Below, piece after piece: positions 17,265-24,915 of a DNA stretch of 55,042 nt; the first letter of the stretch is position 1, and the number at the start of each line of letters is the position of its first letter. The DNA is from Hyphomicrobiales bacterium. Its GTDB lineage: Bacteria > Pseudomonadota > Alphaproteobacteria > Rhizobiales > Rhizobiaceae. Location: positions 919 to 55,960 of the forward strand of contig UCEZ01000009.1 in the NCBI GenBank assembly GCA_900471525.1, written 5' to 3'. The position numbers and the translations under genes are program-made. The notes under the pieces are model-generated. The model was given only the letters and a program-made list of their open reading frames with translations. It searched no databases and had not been told where the DNA came from.

Positions 17265-18392
17265 ATGAATATCACCGCAGCGGTCGTCCACGAAAAGGGC
17301 GGTCCCTTCATCATCGAGCCAGCCTTTCTCGCCGATCCGGTCAATGATGAAATCCGGGTTCGAATTGTTGCGGCCGGAATTTGCCACACGGATCTCAATT
17401 CCCGCGATCAGTTCTATCCCATGCCGTTTCCGGCTGTTCTGGGGCATGAGGGCGCGGGCATCGTCGAGGCCGTGGGGCCGCTCGTTTCAACCATAAAGCC
17501 GGGTGACCACGTGGTGATTTCGTTCGGCTGGTGCGGCCAGTGCCCAAGTTGCGCGGATGGACAGATTTCCTACTGCTGGCACCACATGGAGATGAACTTC
17601 TCGGGGCGTAGATTTTCTGGCAAGGCCTGGGATATGCCATCGCCGATCTGCCTGCCGGTCGAGAATGATAAGCCGGAGCCGATCAGCGGCGCCTATTTCT
17701 GCCAGTCTTCCTTTGCGACACATGCAATCTGCACGGAAAAGAACGCTGTTGTTGTCGATCGGGATGTGCCGCTTGAGATCGTCGCTCCGTTGGGATGTGG
17801 CCTGCAAACGGGCGCCGGCGCCGTTCTGAACACGCTCAGGCCCAAACCGGGCGCGTCGATCATGATCACGGGTGCTGGAACCGTTGGCCTCGCCGCAGTC
17901 ATGGCGGCGAAGGCTGCGCAGTGCCGCATCATCATTGCGGTCGATATGAACGATCAGCGGCTCGCACTCGCCCGGAAGCTTGGCGCGACGTACACGATCA
18001 ATCCGAAGGACGAGGATATTCCCGCCGCTGTCGAGAAGCTGGTTCCCGGCGGCGTAGAGTTTGCGATCGAGACGACCGGCAACCCAACGGTTTTGAGGAA
18101 TTCCGTAGACGCCCTGCAAGTAAGGGGAATTTGCGGTCTCATCGGCGGCGCGAAGCTCGGTACCGAGGTCAGCCTGGAAATGACCCATCTGCTGTTTGGC
18201 AGAGCCGTTCGGGGCATTCTTCAAGGTGACAGCGTCCCGAAGGACTTTATCCCGCGCCTGATCAAGATGTATCGGGATGGCAACTTTCCTATCGAAAAAC
18301 TTATTCGTCACTATTCGTTCGAGAGCATCAATGAAGCGATTGCCGACATGAAGTCGGGTGAAACGATAAAGCCTGTTTTGAAGATGCCATGA
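17265..18392 (+). CDS. Zinc-dependent aryl-alcohol dehydrogenase (XylB-like)
   Basis: The 375-residue medium-chain dehydrogenase has the catalytic zinc motif GICHTDL, GHEGAGIVEAVG and the structural-zinc Cys quartet in WCGQCPSCADGQISYC. It also has PLGCGLQTGAGAVLN and the Rossmann motif GAGTVGLAAVMAAK with an Asp-ended second strand (AVDM), suggesting NAD. These features match benzyl/aryl-alcohol dehydrogenases of the XylB group. It lies 80 bases after the aryl-aldehyde dehydrogenase and probably supplies its substrate. Candidate substrates from context are hydroxybenzyl alcohols such as gentisyl alcohol or 3-hydroxybenzyl alcohol. Confidence 0.88.
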   Translation: MNITAAVVHEKGGPFIIEPAFLADPVNDEIRVRIVAAGICHTDLNSRDQFYPMPFPAVLGHEGAGIVEAVGPLVSTIKPGDHVVISFGWCGQCPSCADGQISYCWHHMEMNFSGRRFSGKAWDMPSPICLPVENDKPEPISGAYFCQSSFATHAICTEKNAVVVDRDVPLEIVAPLGCGLQTGAGAVLNTLRPKPGASIMITGAGTVGLAAVMAAKAAQCRIIIAVDMNDQRLALARKLGATYTINPKDEDIPAAVEKLVPGGVEFAIETTGNPTVLRNSVDALQVRGICGLIGGAKLGTEVSLEMTHLLFGRAVRGILQGDSVPKDFIPRLIKMYRDGNFPIEKLIRHYSFESINEAIADMKSGETIKPVLKMP

Positions 18393-18472
18393 TCGCCGCG
18401 TCATGAAATTTCGGAATCTGCGGCCGCGCAGATGCTTTGAACTGGAAGCTTTTACCAAGGGGAGAATGGACG

Positions 18473-18868
18473 ATGACTGGAATTCAAAACTACCTGGCTT
18501 TCGCGGGACGCGTGTTGATTGCGCTCATTTTCTTGTGGTCGGGACTGGGTAAGATCATGGATCCGGCGGGAACCATTGGCTACATAAGTTCCGTGAACTT
18601 GCCATTTCCGTTGCTCGGATACGTGTTGGCATTGGTGGCCGAGGTCGGCGGCGGCGTGTTGCTCGTCATCGGCTTCAAGACGAGGATCGTGGCTACGGCG
18701 CTTGCCGCGTTCACGCTCGCAACCGCTCTCGCGTTTCACAACAACTTCTCGGACTTCAATCAAGCGATTCATTTCATGAAGAATATCTCCATCGTGGGCG
18801 GCTTGTTGCAAGTGGTGGCCTTCGGTGGCGGCATGCTGAGTTTGGACATACGCATGCAAAAAGCCTGA
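18473..18868 (+). CDS. DoxX-family membrane protein
   Basis: The 131-residue protein has four hydrophobic helices and the DoxX N-terminal pattern GRVLIALIFLWSGLGKIMDP, followed by LALVAEVGGGVLLVIGFKTR and AFHNNFSDFNQAIHFMKNISIVGGLL. DoxX-like proteins of this size are inner-membrane proteins of uncertain role, sometimes linked to quinone redox or stress. The ATG at 18473 is chosen because it follows GGGGAGAATGGACG and removes a non-hydrophobic extension. It closes the aromatic block, 80 bases behind the alcohol dehydrogenase. Confidence 0.88.
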   Translation: MTGIQNYLAFAGRVLIALIFLWSGLGKIMDPAGTIGYISSVNLPFPLLGYVLALVAEVGGGVLLVIGFKTRIVATALAAFTLATALAFHNNFSDFNQAIHFMKNISIVGGLLQVVAFGGGMLSLDIRMQKA

Positions 18869-19074
18869 TCTGCCGGGAGGAACTTGGTTGATCGCCTGTT
18901 TTTTTTGGCGTGGCGGCCAGCGGCTTGCGCGACCCTGGCATTGCTCCACGTGAACCGGTCTCGATTAGCGGGTGTCGTGCAAACGGCTCGTTTCGTCTCG
19001 CGAGCAACCGTCTGATTTCAACGGCCTTTGGTTTCAGAATTCGACTCTTCAAGGGTTGAGAGTCAGCGAACGGA

Positions 19075-20466
19075 GGTAAGGACAACCATTCCGGCCTGAT
19101 GACGCCTGCACAGATGGAAACCTTCCGCGCCGGAATGGCGGTGGCATCGGGGCAGGAATGGCTGCCGATGGCGGGGGTGGCGGATGCGCCCGCCTTGCAG
19201 GCTTTCCTTGCCAAAGTGCCGTTCTTTGCCAAAGGCGCCCGGCGCTATGCCGCCCCGGCCTTGCCCGCGCCGGGCGTGGTGGCGCTGGGCGACCGTCGGC
19301 TTTCCACTCAGGCCGGGTTCGGCAAGATCATGGACGAGATCGCCCGCACCGGCGGGCCGCTCGCCGATCGCATCGTCACGATGTCGCCCGATGTGACGGT
19401 TTCAACCAACCTTGGCGGCTGGGTCAACCGACGTGGGTTGTTCGCGCGGGAAAGCCGGGCCGATACGTTCCGTGATGAACGGGTGCCCTCGGCGCAGAAA
19501 TGGGCGTTCACGCAGCAGGGCCAGCATGTCGAGCTCGGCATTGCCGAGATGAATCTGTTCCTGATGCTGGGGGCGGCGGGACTGTCGCACTCCTTGTTCG
19601 GCGAAAGGCTGATCCCGATTGGCACGGTCTATGACCCGTTCATTGCGCGGGGCCCGGATGCGCTGAACTATGCCTGCTATCAGAACGCCCGCTTCATGAT
19701 TGTCGGCACACCGTCAGGCGTTACTCTGGCCCCCGAAGGTGGTGCGCATCAATCCATCGGCTCGCCCCTGATCGGCATGGCGCAGGATGGGCTGGCCAGT
19801 TTCGAGCCTGCCTTCCTTGACGAATTGGCGATCCTGATGGACTGGTCCTTCGGCTATCTGCAACGCGGCGGCGACGCCGACCCGGATGAACGCACCTGGT
19901 TGCGCGATGAAACCAGAGGCTCGGTCTATCTGCGGCTTTCGACCCGGCCCGTTGAACAGGTGCTGCGCCGCGATGATCCGGGCTTTGCGCAAGGCGTGGT
20001 GGACGGGGCTTATTGGCTGCGCGAACCGGGGCCGAATGCCGAGGTGGTGATTGCCTATCAGGGCTGCGTCGCCCCGGAAGCCATCGAAGCCGCCGGTCGC
20101 ATCATGGGCGCGCGGCGTGATATCGGCGTATTGGCCGTCACCTCGGCGGACCGGCTGAATGCAGGCTGGACCGCGGCACGGCGTGCCCGCGCGCGCGGGG
20201 TCAGCGATGCGCAAAGCCATGCGGAACGCCTGCTTGCGGCGCTGCCCGCGCATTGCATCCTGATCACCGTGATCGACGGCCACCCCACGACGCTGTCATG
20301 GCTGGGGTCGGTGGCGGGCCATCGCACCGTACCGCTGGGGGTCGAGCATTTCGGCCAGACCGGCACCATCGCCGATCTTTACCGCCATTTCGGCATTGAT
20401 GGCGATGCCATCGTGGCGGCGGCAGACCATATCGCGCCGGGCAGACCGATTGGGCGGCGAAGCTGA
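19075..20466 (+). pseudogene. AceE-like (homodimeric E1) transketolase-family gene, C-terminal half only
   Basis: Homology starts abruptly at about 19075 (GKDNHSGLMTPAQMETFR) and runs to a normal end. It covers the pyrimidine-binding domain (VTMSPDVTVSTNLGGWVNRRG, QHVELGIAEMNLFLMLGAAG) and the C-terminal transketolase domain of a homodimeric pyruvate dehydrogenase-type E1. The family is about 790-890 residues, so the whole thiamine diphosphate-phosphate domain is missing and the piece cannot be a working E1. Its codons are much more GC-extreme than the flanks, as in Rhodobacterales, suggesting transfer. Upstream in frame a stop occurs at 19057. An ATG at 19099 could still give a 455-residue protein, but I consider it a remnant. 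Confidence 0.8.
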
Positions 20467-20669
20467 ATGACGCGCCGGATAGCTTCAACCTACGTAAAAC
20501 ACGCTATCTAGTCCAATTTGCATTTTGTCGTTCGCTCCCGTCGTGAACAATCGTTGTGGTGAGATTTAGTTCTCTATTGCGGTCGGGCCGTTGGCCGGCG
20601 TTATTCCCTGATCGACAGCGTCCAGAACTTTGGCCGATTGTCCGCTTGAAAGCGGAATTAAATGCGGTG

Positions 20670-21758
20670 TCAGGCGGCCTGAGGCAGTGGTCCGACGTAA
20701 ACCGAACGCGGACGGATGAGACGACCATCCAGCGACTGCTCGAGGGCATGGGCGATCCAGCCGATCGTGCGACCGATGGCGAAGACGCCGGTAAAGGCAT
20801 CACGAGGGAATTTCAGCGCGTCGAGCAAGAGGGCGGTATAGAATTCCACATTGACGTCGAGCGGACGGTTCGGCTTGCGCTCCTTCAAAATGGCGAGCGC
20901 GGTCTGTTCAACGGCCTCCGCCAGGTGCATACGATCGAGGTCCACCTGATCGGCAGCAATCATCAGCTTCAGCGCGCCTTTCAAAGCGTCGGCGCGCGGA
21001 TCACGGACGCGATAGACCCGATGGCCGAAACCCATCAGGCGCTCGCCGCGATCCAGCGCCTGTCCCAGCCAGCTTTCTGCATTCTCCCGCGTTCCGACGG
21101 CATCTAACATGTCGAGCACCGGCCCTGGCGCGCCACCATGAAGTGGCCCTTTGAGTGCGCTGATGGCTGCGAGAACCGAAGAGGTGAGGCCGGCCTTTGT
21201 GGAAGCGACCACCCGTGCAGCAAAGGTCGAAGCGTTGAGGCCGTGATCTGAAATCGTCACCAGATAGGTATCGAGCGCCGCTACCTGCGCCTTGCTCGGC
21301 AGGGTCGCGTCGAGCATGGTGAGAATATCGGCGGACTGGGACAACGACGGAGTCGGCGCCACTGGAGTTTCGCCTCTCTTCAAGCGCAGGATTGCTGGCA
21401 GGAAAACCGCGGGCGCGGCAAGCAGGCGAAGTGCAGTCTCGAGATCGTCGCCGTCCACCAGCCGGGCGATCAGCGCACGAATGATGTCAACCGGCGGCAG
21501 TTCCAGCATCTCATCGTCGATGGCACGAACATGCGCGAACACCTCTGCCCGCATTTGCCCCAGCCGCTTGCGCAAGTTGTCCTTTTCCAGAACTCCCTCC
21601 AACAGGCCGTCGAGCAGGAGGGCAACGACATCCTCATAGCTTGCGTATTCGACAAGGCGGTCGAGCGATACGCCACGAATAACCAGTTGACCCGCCTCAC
21701 CATTCACATCGGAGAGCTGCGTTTCAGCGGCGACGACGTCTTCAAGTCCATTTTTCAT
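20670..21758 (-). CDS. Citrate synthase-family protein (paralogue 1)
   Basis: The 362-residue protein has the citrate synthase fold: LVIRGVSLDRLVEYASYEDV near the N-terminus, substrate-binding KGPLHGGAPG (His207), GFGHRVYRVRDPRA (His246) and a late IGRTIGWIAHALEQ segment. At the position of the catalytic Asp (NVDFY in E. coli GltA) it reads NVEFYTALLL, so Glu305 replaces Asp by eye. Length fits the short citrate/methylcitrate synthase group. The ATG at 21758 follows GGAGAAACACCG. It is divergent from a second citrate synthase with a DNA-binding domain, across a 73-base gap. It could act as a citrate or 2-methylcitrate synthase. Confidence 0.88.
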   Translation of the reverse strand: MKNGLEDVVAAETQLSDVNGEAGQLVIRGVSLDRLVEYASYEDVVALLLDGLLEGVLEKDNLRKRLGQMRAEVFAHVRAIDDEMLELPPVDIIRALIARLVDGDDLETALRLLAAPAVFLPAILRLKRGETPVAPTPSLSQSADILTMLDATLPSKAQVAALDTYLVTISDHGLNASTFAARVVASTKAGLTSSVLAAISALKGPLHGGAPGPVLDMLDAVGTRENAESWLGQALDRGERLMGFGHRVYRVRDPRADALKGALKLMIAADQVDLDRMHLAEAVEQTALAILKERKPNRPLDVNVEFYTALLLDALKFPRDAFTGVFAIGRTIGWIAHALEQSLDGRLIRPRSVYVGPLPQAA

Positions 21759-21831
21759 CGGTGTTTCTCCTTTACGCCAAGGATAATCAGATCTAGTCTC
21801 ATTGACGTCAATCTTGATGTAATTGATCAAC
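21759..21831. promoter_or_regulatory. Divergent control region between citrate synthase paralogues
   Basis: The 73-base gap contains a perfect 12-base palindrome ATTGACGTCAAT (21801-21812), followed by TTGATGT (21814-21820) and TTGATCAA (21823-21830, also a palindrome). The repeated TTGAYGT/TTGATCAA units are operator-like and lie against the start of the DNA-binding paralogue. Confidence 0.5.
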
Positions 21832-22968
21832 ATGAAGACGCTATGGATTACCGCTGAAGAGGCACTCGCCCAGCTCGGCACCAAACCGCAGACCCTCTAT
21901 GCCAATGTCAGCCGTGGGCGCATTCGTGCCAAGCCTGACCCCACCGACCCACGCCGCAGCCTCTATCAAGCTGATGATGTACAGCGTCTGGCGGAACGTC
22001 ATGCAGGGCGGCGGCAGACGGCGACCGTAGCGGCCCAAACGATCCGCTGGGGCGACCCGGTACTGACTACGACGATATCCAGCATTGCCGGCGGCCGGCT
22101 ATTCTATCGCGGCTGTGATGCGACCGAGCTTTCCAGTAAGGCGACATTGGAGGACATCGCGATACTGCTCTGGGAAACACAGGGCGTCGCTATCAAGGCT
22201 GGTGGCTTCAGCATCGAGGGTAGATCTCGGCTAGCTGCGGCTTTAGGAGATCTTGCGACACGCGTGGCGGAGGATCTGCCGGCGCTCGGCCGGAACCCAG
22301 CAACATTGAGGACCGAGGCCGCCGATGTGCTATCAACTGTGGCAGCGGGACTGGCGCCGTGGCCAGATCAAATGCCGCTGCATCAGCGGTTGGCATTGGG
22401 ATGGAAGCGACCGGAAGCGGCAGAGCCAATCCGGAAGTCCCTGGTGCTGGCGGCGGAACACGAACTGAACGTCTCCGCCTTCGCGGCGAGAGTCACTGCG
22501 TCTTCGGGTGCAGCGCTTTCTGCGGCGACACTTTCGGGCCTGGCGACACTCACCGGCCCCCGGCATGGCGGCTCTTGGCTTAGCGTCACGCGACTTGCCC
22601 AGCAGGCCCGTTCGGTCGGGGTGCGAGAGGCGATTCGGGGAATGCTTTCGTCTGAGGGGGCGGTGAGGGCCTTTGGCCACCAGCTCTATCCTCATGGCGA
22701 TCCGCGCGCCAAGGTAATTATGGCAAGTTTTCAGGTTCCGGCCCTCTACGGCTCCCTAGCCGAGGCAGGCGAAGAACTGCTTGGGGAGCCGGCTAATATC
22801 GATTTCGCACTTGCCTCGCTTGCGGCAACGTTCGATCTTCCTGAGGAAGCGCCGCTGGTGATCTTCGCCCTGTCGCGCACGGTCGGCTGGTTAGCTCATG
22901 CAATGGAACAGGTGGAGAGCGGCCACATGATCCGACCGCGGGCCCGCTATTCGGGGCCCACGGGCTGA
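21832..22968 (+). CDS. Citrate synthase-like protein with N-terminal helix-turn-helix domain (paralogue 2)
   Basis: The 378-residue protein starts with an excisionase/MerR-like helix-turn-helix (residues about 5-60: WITAEEALAQLGTKPQTLYANVSRGRI and SLYQADDVQRL) joined to a citrate synthase domain from about residue 70. The catalytic trio is kept by eye: His245 in TGPRHGGSW, His283 in FGHQLYPHGDPRA and Asp324 in ANIDFALASL. The Arg after the second His is Gln here. The ATG at 21832 is preferred over an in-frame TTG at 21823. Fusion of a DNA-binding domain to the enzyme, next to operator-like palindromes and a divergent paralogue, suggests a metabolite-sensing regulator or a moonlighting enzyme. 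Such fusions are annotated elsewhere but poorly characterised. Confidence 0.85.
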   Translation: MKTLWITAEEALAQLGTKPQTLYANVSRGRIRAKPDPTDPRRSLYQADDVQRLAERHAGRRQTATVAAQTIRWGDPVLTTTISSIAGGRLFYRGCDATELSSKATLEDIAILLWETQGVAIKAGGFSIEGRSRLAAALGDLATRVAEDLPALGRNPATLRTEAADVLSTVAAGLAPWPDQMPLHQRLALGWKRPEAAEPIRKSLVLAAEHELNVSAFAARVTASSGAALSAATLSGLATLTGPRHGGSWLSVTRLAQQARSVGVREAIRGMLSSEGAVRAFGHQLYPHGDPRAKVIMASFQVPALYGSLAEAGEELLGEPANIDFALASLAATFDLPEEAPLVIFALSRTVGWLAHAMEQVESGHMIRPRARYSGPTG

Positions 22969-23168
22969 CGTTTGACAACCAACGATATTAGGCAGCAGCC
23001 GAGCGGCAGATGCAGAGAGGCGGTTTGGGGGGGAGCCTCATCGGGGTAAGTGTTGCATTGCTGCAACTAACCTCGTGGTATTTCTGCAAGCCGAAATTGT
23101 GTACTTGCCGATCAACCAGCCTCATGTATTTAAGTATCACTTGCAATTTAAAGCAGAGGAGGCGTGGC
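22969..23168. other. Intergenic stretch before small ORF
   Basis: No gene is recognised here. TTGCCG near 23105 and an AT-rich TATTTAAG near 23127 could form a promoter for the small ORF at 23169. The wider gap between the citrate synthase and DUF1127 genes (about 450 bases) holds only that small ORF. Confidence 0.35.
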
Positions 23169-23273
23169 ATGGATTATATTCGAGTGATTGTGCGCCTCTT
23201 CGGCGGAACGGCTCTCATGGTTTCGATGCCTCGCGCATCTACCTCAAGCCAATCTTGCTACCGAGGCTTTTAA
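23169..23273 (+). CDS. Possible small protein of unknown function
   Basis: A 34-residue frame begins with ATG at 23169 directly behind a strong GAGGAGG ribosome site (spacing 5-6 bases). The N-terminal half (MDYIRVIVRLFGGTALMVSM) is hydrophobic enough to be membrane-associated; the rest is Ser-rich. No family is recognised. The case rests on the ribosome site and upstream AT-rich promoter-like sequence, so it is tentative. Confidence 0.3.
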   Translation: MDYIRVIVRLFGGTALMVSMPRASTSSQSCYRGF

Positions 23274-23421
23274 GCCACGGATTTTTGCCACTTGGCATTT
23301 TCCCAATTGACCTGACGTGACCGGCTGGCGGAACGATTGTTCGCATTTCTGCGTCCGCATCTGCGCGTCTTTTTGACCTTCGAGAGGACCTGGTTGCCTA
23401 GTTGCGCCGGGAGAGGAAATT

Positions 23422-23655
23422 ATGCGCGAAGCACAATTTGTAAATGTTGATACCCTGGCGACAACAGTGGATGACCTATGCCTGAAATTCGGCACTTGGA
23501 AAACCGCGCGCGCGTTGCTTCGGGCCGCCTTGAGGCGTCGTCAAACGAACCAGATCTCGCATCTATCAAATCGCATGCGTCGCGATATCGGCCTTCCGGA
23601 GAGCGAGGACGTGCTCCTAAAAGCCAGATTTTCCTTTTTGGATATCCGGCTTTAA
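23422..23655 (+). CDS. DUF1127-domain small protein
   Basis: The 77-residue basic protein ends with the DUF1127 signature: an arginine-rich helix (LLRAALRRRQTNQISHLSNRMRRDIGLPE, residues about 33-61) in which the LSNRMRRDIGL block is diagnostic. Small DUF1127 proteins are abundant in Rhizobiales; some bind RNA and affect phosphate or carbon metabolism, but this longer form with an N-terminal extension is not assigned. GAGAGGAAATT precedes the ATG. It stands alone, ahead of an RTX remnant. Confidence 0.8.
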   Translation: MREAQFVNVDTLATTVDDLCLKFGTWKTARALLRAALRRRQTNQISHLSNRMRRDIGLPESEDVLLKARFSFLDIRL

Positions 23656-23705
23656 GGTGCCGCCGAAGTTTGCCATTGCTGCCAAACTTCCTATTGTGTT
23701 GGGCA

Positions 23706-23957
23706 GTTATCGACGACACGATCCTGCTGGACAATCTCATCTTTGAGAGCGTGGGTGGCGACGGGGCTCTCGCCTTGGGCGCGTTTTACGGGAGTGCAGC
23801 GGGTGCCGCTCATGATGCCGACGACCGCATCATATACGACGCCGATAGCGGCGGCTTGTCCTATGACGCCGACGGCGCCGGAGACGTTGCAGCTATTGAG
23901 TTTGCCCAGGTGAGCAAAAATCTGAACCTCTCGGCGTCCGACTTCATTATCATCTAA
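23706..23957 (+). pseudogene. RTX-type calcium-binding protein, C-terminal remnant
   Basis: In the frame ending at 23957 the last 83 codons match the C-terminal tail of rhizobial RTX/hemolysin-type proteins: DDTILLDNLIFESVG, ALGAFYGSAAGAAHDADDRIIYDADSGGL, YDADGAG and a closing LSASDFIII. That tail normally follows nonapeptide repeats and a type I secretion signal. Here no repeats or start exist upstream, and the frame runs back into unrelated sequence overlapping the DUF1127 gene. It is therefore a 5'-deleted gene end. Confidence in the homology is good. Confidence 0.7.
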
Positions 23958-24194
23958 CTTGGCTGTAGATGGGACGCTTTCGGGCGCCCTATCTACAGCG
24001 CGCCACGTGCCTTTCAGATGCCCATAGAGCGCTGTTGCAGATTGGATTCCTTCGTGTTTCGACCTTAAATCGGCTGCTTTCCGGAGGAAGAATGCAAAGA
24101 ACTACCGTGCAGTTCGTTTCTCTTTTCGAAACACAAGCTGAGCGGCAATGCCGCCACCGCACGAGTTTTGCAGGACGATCATGGAGAGTGTGTG

Positions 24195-24605
24195 ATGAAG
24201 CGCCCGACCGACCGCCGCACAATGTTAATGACCGTCGGAGCTGCGGCTGTCACGGCTGTCGCGGGATCAGGCGCCGGGTCAGTCTGCGCGCAATCGACAG
24301 ATATTCGCGGCGCAGCCACGTTCGAGAGCGGCGCTGTTGTCCCGGAAGGTCATCTTGAGATTTATCTCGAGGACCTCGCCGGTCAGGGCAGTGCGCGTCG
24401 CACCACAGAGAGGCGCATCAAAAGCGACGGGAGGTCAAAGACGATAGCCTTTTCATTGACACCGCCGGCAAGCTCAAGTTCTTCGCCAACGCTGCGGATC
24501 GTTGCGCGCCTGGAGCGTGCGGACGGCTGGCTGGTGGTTCGCGGCAGCACACAGTTCAAGGCGGGTGAGCCTGTCAACGTCACGCTCAACACAGTTATAT
24601 ATTAG
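24195..24605 (+). CDS. Exported YbaY/YscW-like protein
   Basis: The 136-residue protein starts with a probable export signal (DRRTMLMTVGAAAVTAVAGSGAGSVCAQS). The mature part fits the YbaY/YscW-like beta fold: VPEGHLEIYLEDLA, TIAFSLTPP, LRIVARLERADGWLVVRGSTQFKAGEP. Such proteins are periplasmic or lipoprotein-like and of unclear role. The Cys in the signal could be a lipobox remnant, but the context is not canonical. The ATG at 24195 is preceded by GGAGAG with good spacing. It is not in an operon with its neighbours. Confidence 0.65.
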   Translation: MKRPTDRRTMLMTVGAAAVTAVAGSGAGSVCAQSTDIRGAATFESGAVVPEGHLEIYLEDLAGQGSARRTTERRIKSDGRSKTIAFSLTPPASSSSSPTLRIVARLERADGWLVVRGSTQFKAGEPVNVTLNTVIY

Positions 24606-24813
24606 AAGGCCAATACTAGCGGGCTGCGTTTCTTTTTTGGTTGAACGGTGAGACGGATCCCCCGATCCAGTGCTAAAGGCGGCGATTGCCCATTTGTGGT
24701 TTGTCACCATACCTCCTTTTGAGGATGGCAATGGCCGCAGGAGTTCTTCGTGTGGAATCGACAGACGGCAGTTGCCCGAGGTATGAGATGCGAGTGCTTC
24801 GCGGCTGAAACGT

Positions 24814-24848
24814 GTAACTATCACGTATCTGAAATGCGCGAAAGTTAC
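24814..24848. repeat. Operator-like repeat, copy 1
   Basis: This is a 35-base unit with inverted ends GTAACT and AGTTAC around a CGTATCTGAAATGC core. A second copy starts 63 bases downstream (about six helical turns) and agrees at 30 of 35 positions. It lies just upstream of the AbiEi-like/HipA gene, consistent with an autoregulatory operator. Confidence 0.65.
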
Positions 24849-24876
24849 ATGGCGTTGCAGTCTGAGGAAGGGTGCT

Positions 24877-24911
24877 GTAACTTTTGCGTATCTGAAATGC
24901 ACGAAAGTTAA
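24877..24911. repeat. Operator-like repeat, copy 2, abutting the start codon
   Basis: This is the second 35-base unit (GTAACT at its left end, AGTTAA at its right, same CGTATCTGAAATGC core). It ends four bases before the ATG at 24916, and no Shine-Dalgarno is visible. Protein bound here would block transcription start or translation initiation. Confidence 0.65.
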
Positions 24912-24915
24912 ATCT

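Noticed and set aside
17487..18458. Minus-strand frame of 323 codons over the alcohol dehydrogenase
   Set aside because: It is a shadow of a gene with complete zinc and Rossmann motifs.
24814..24911. The two 35-base repeats as a CRISPR array
   Set aside because: Only two units with a 28-base spacing segment, imperfect identity, no cas genes, and position against a start codon; an operator fits better.
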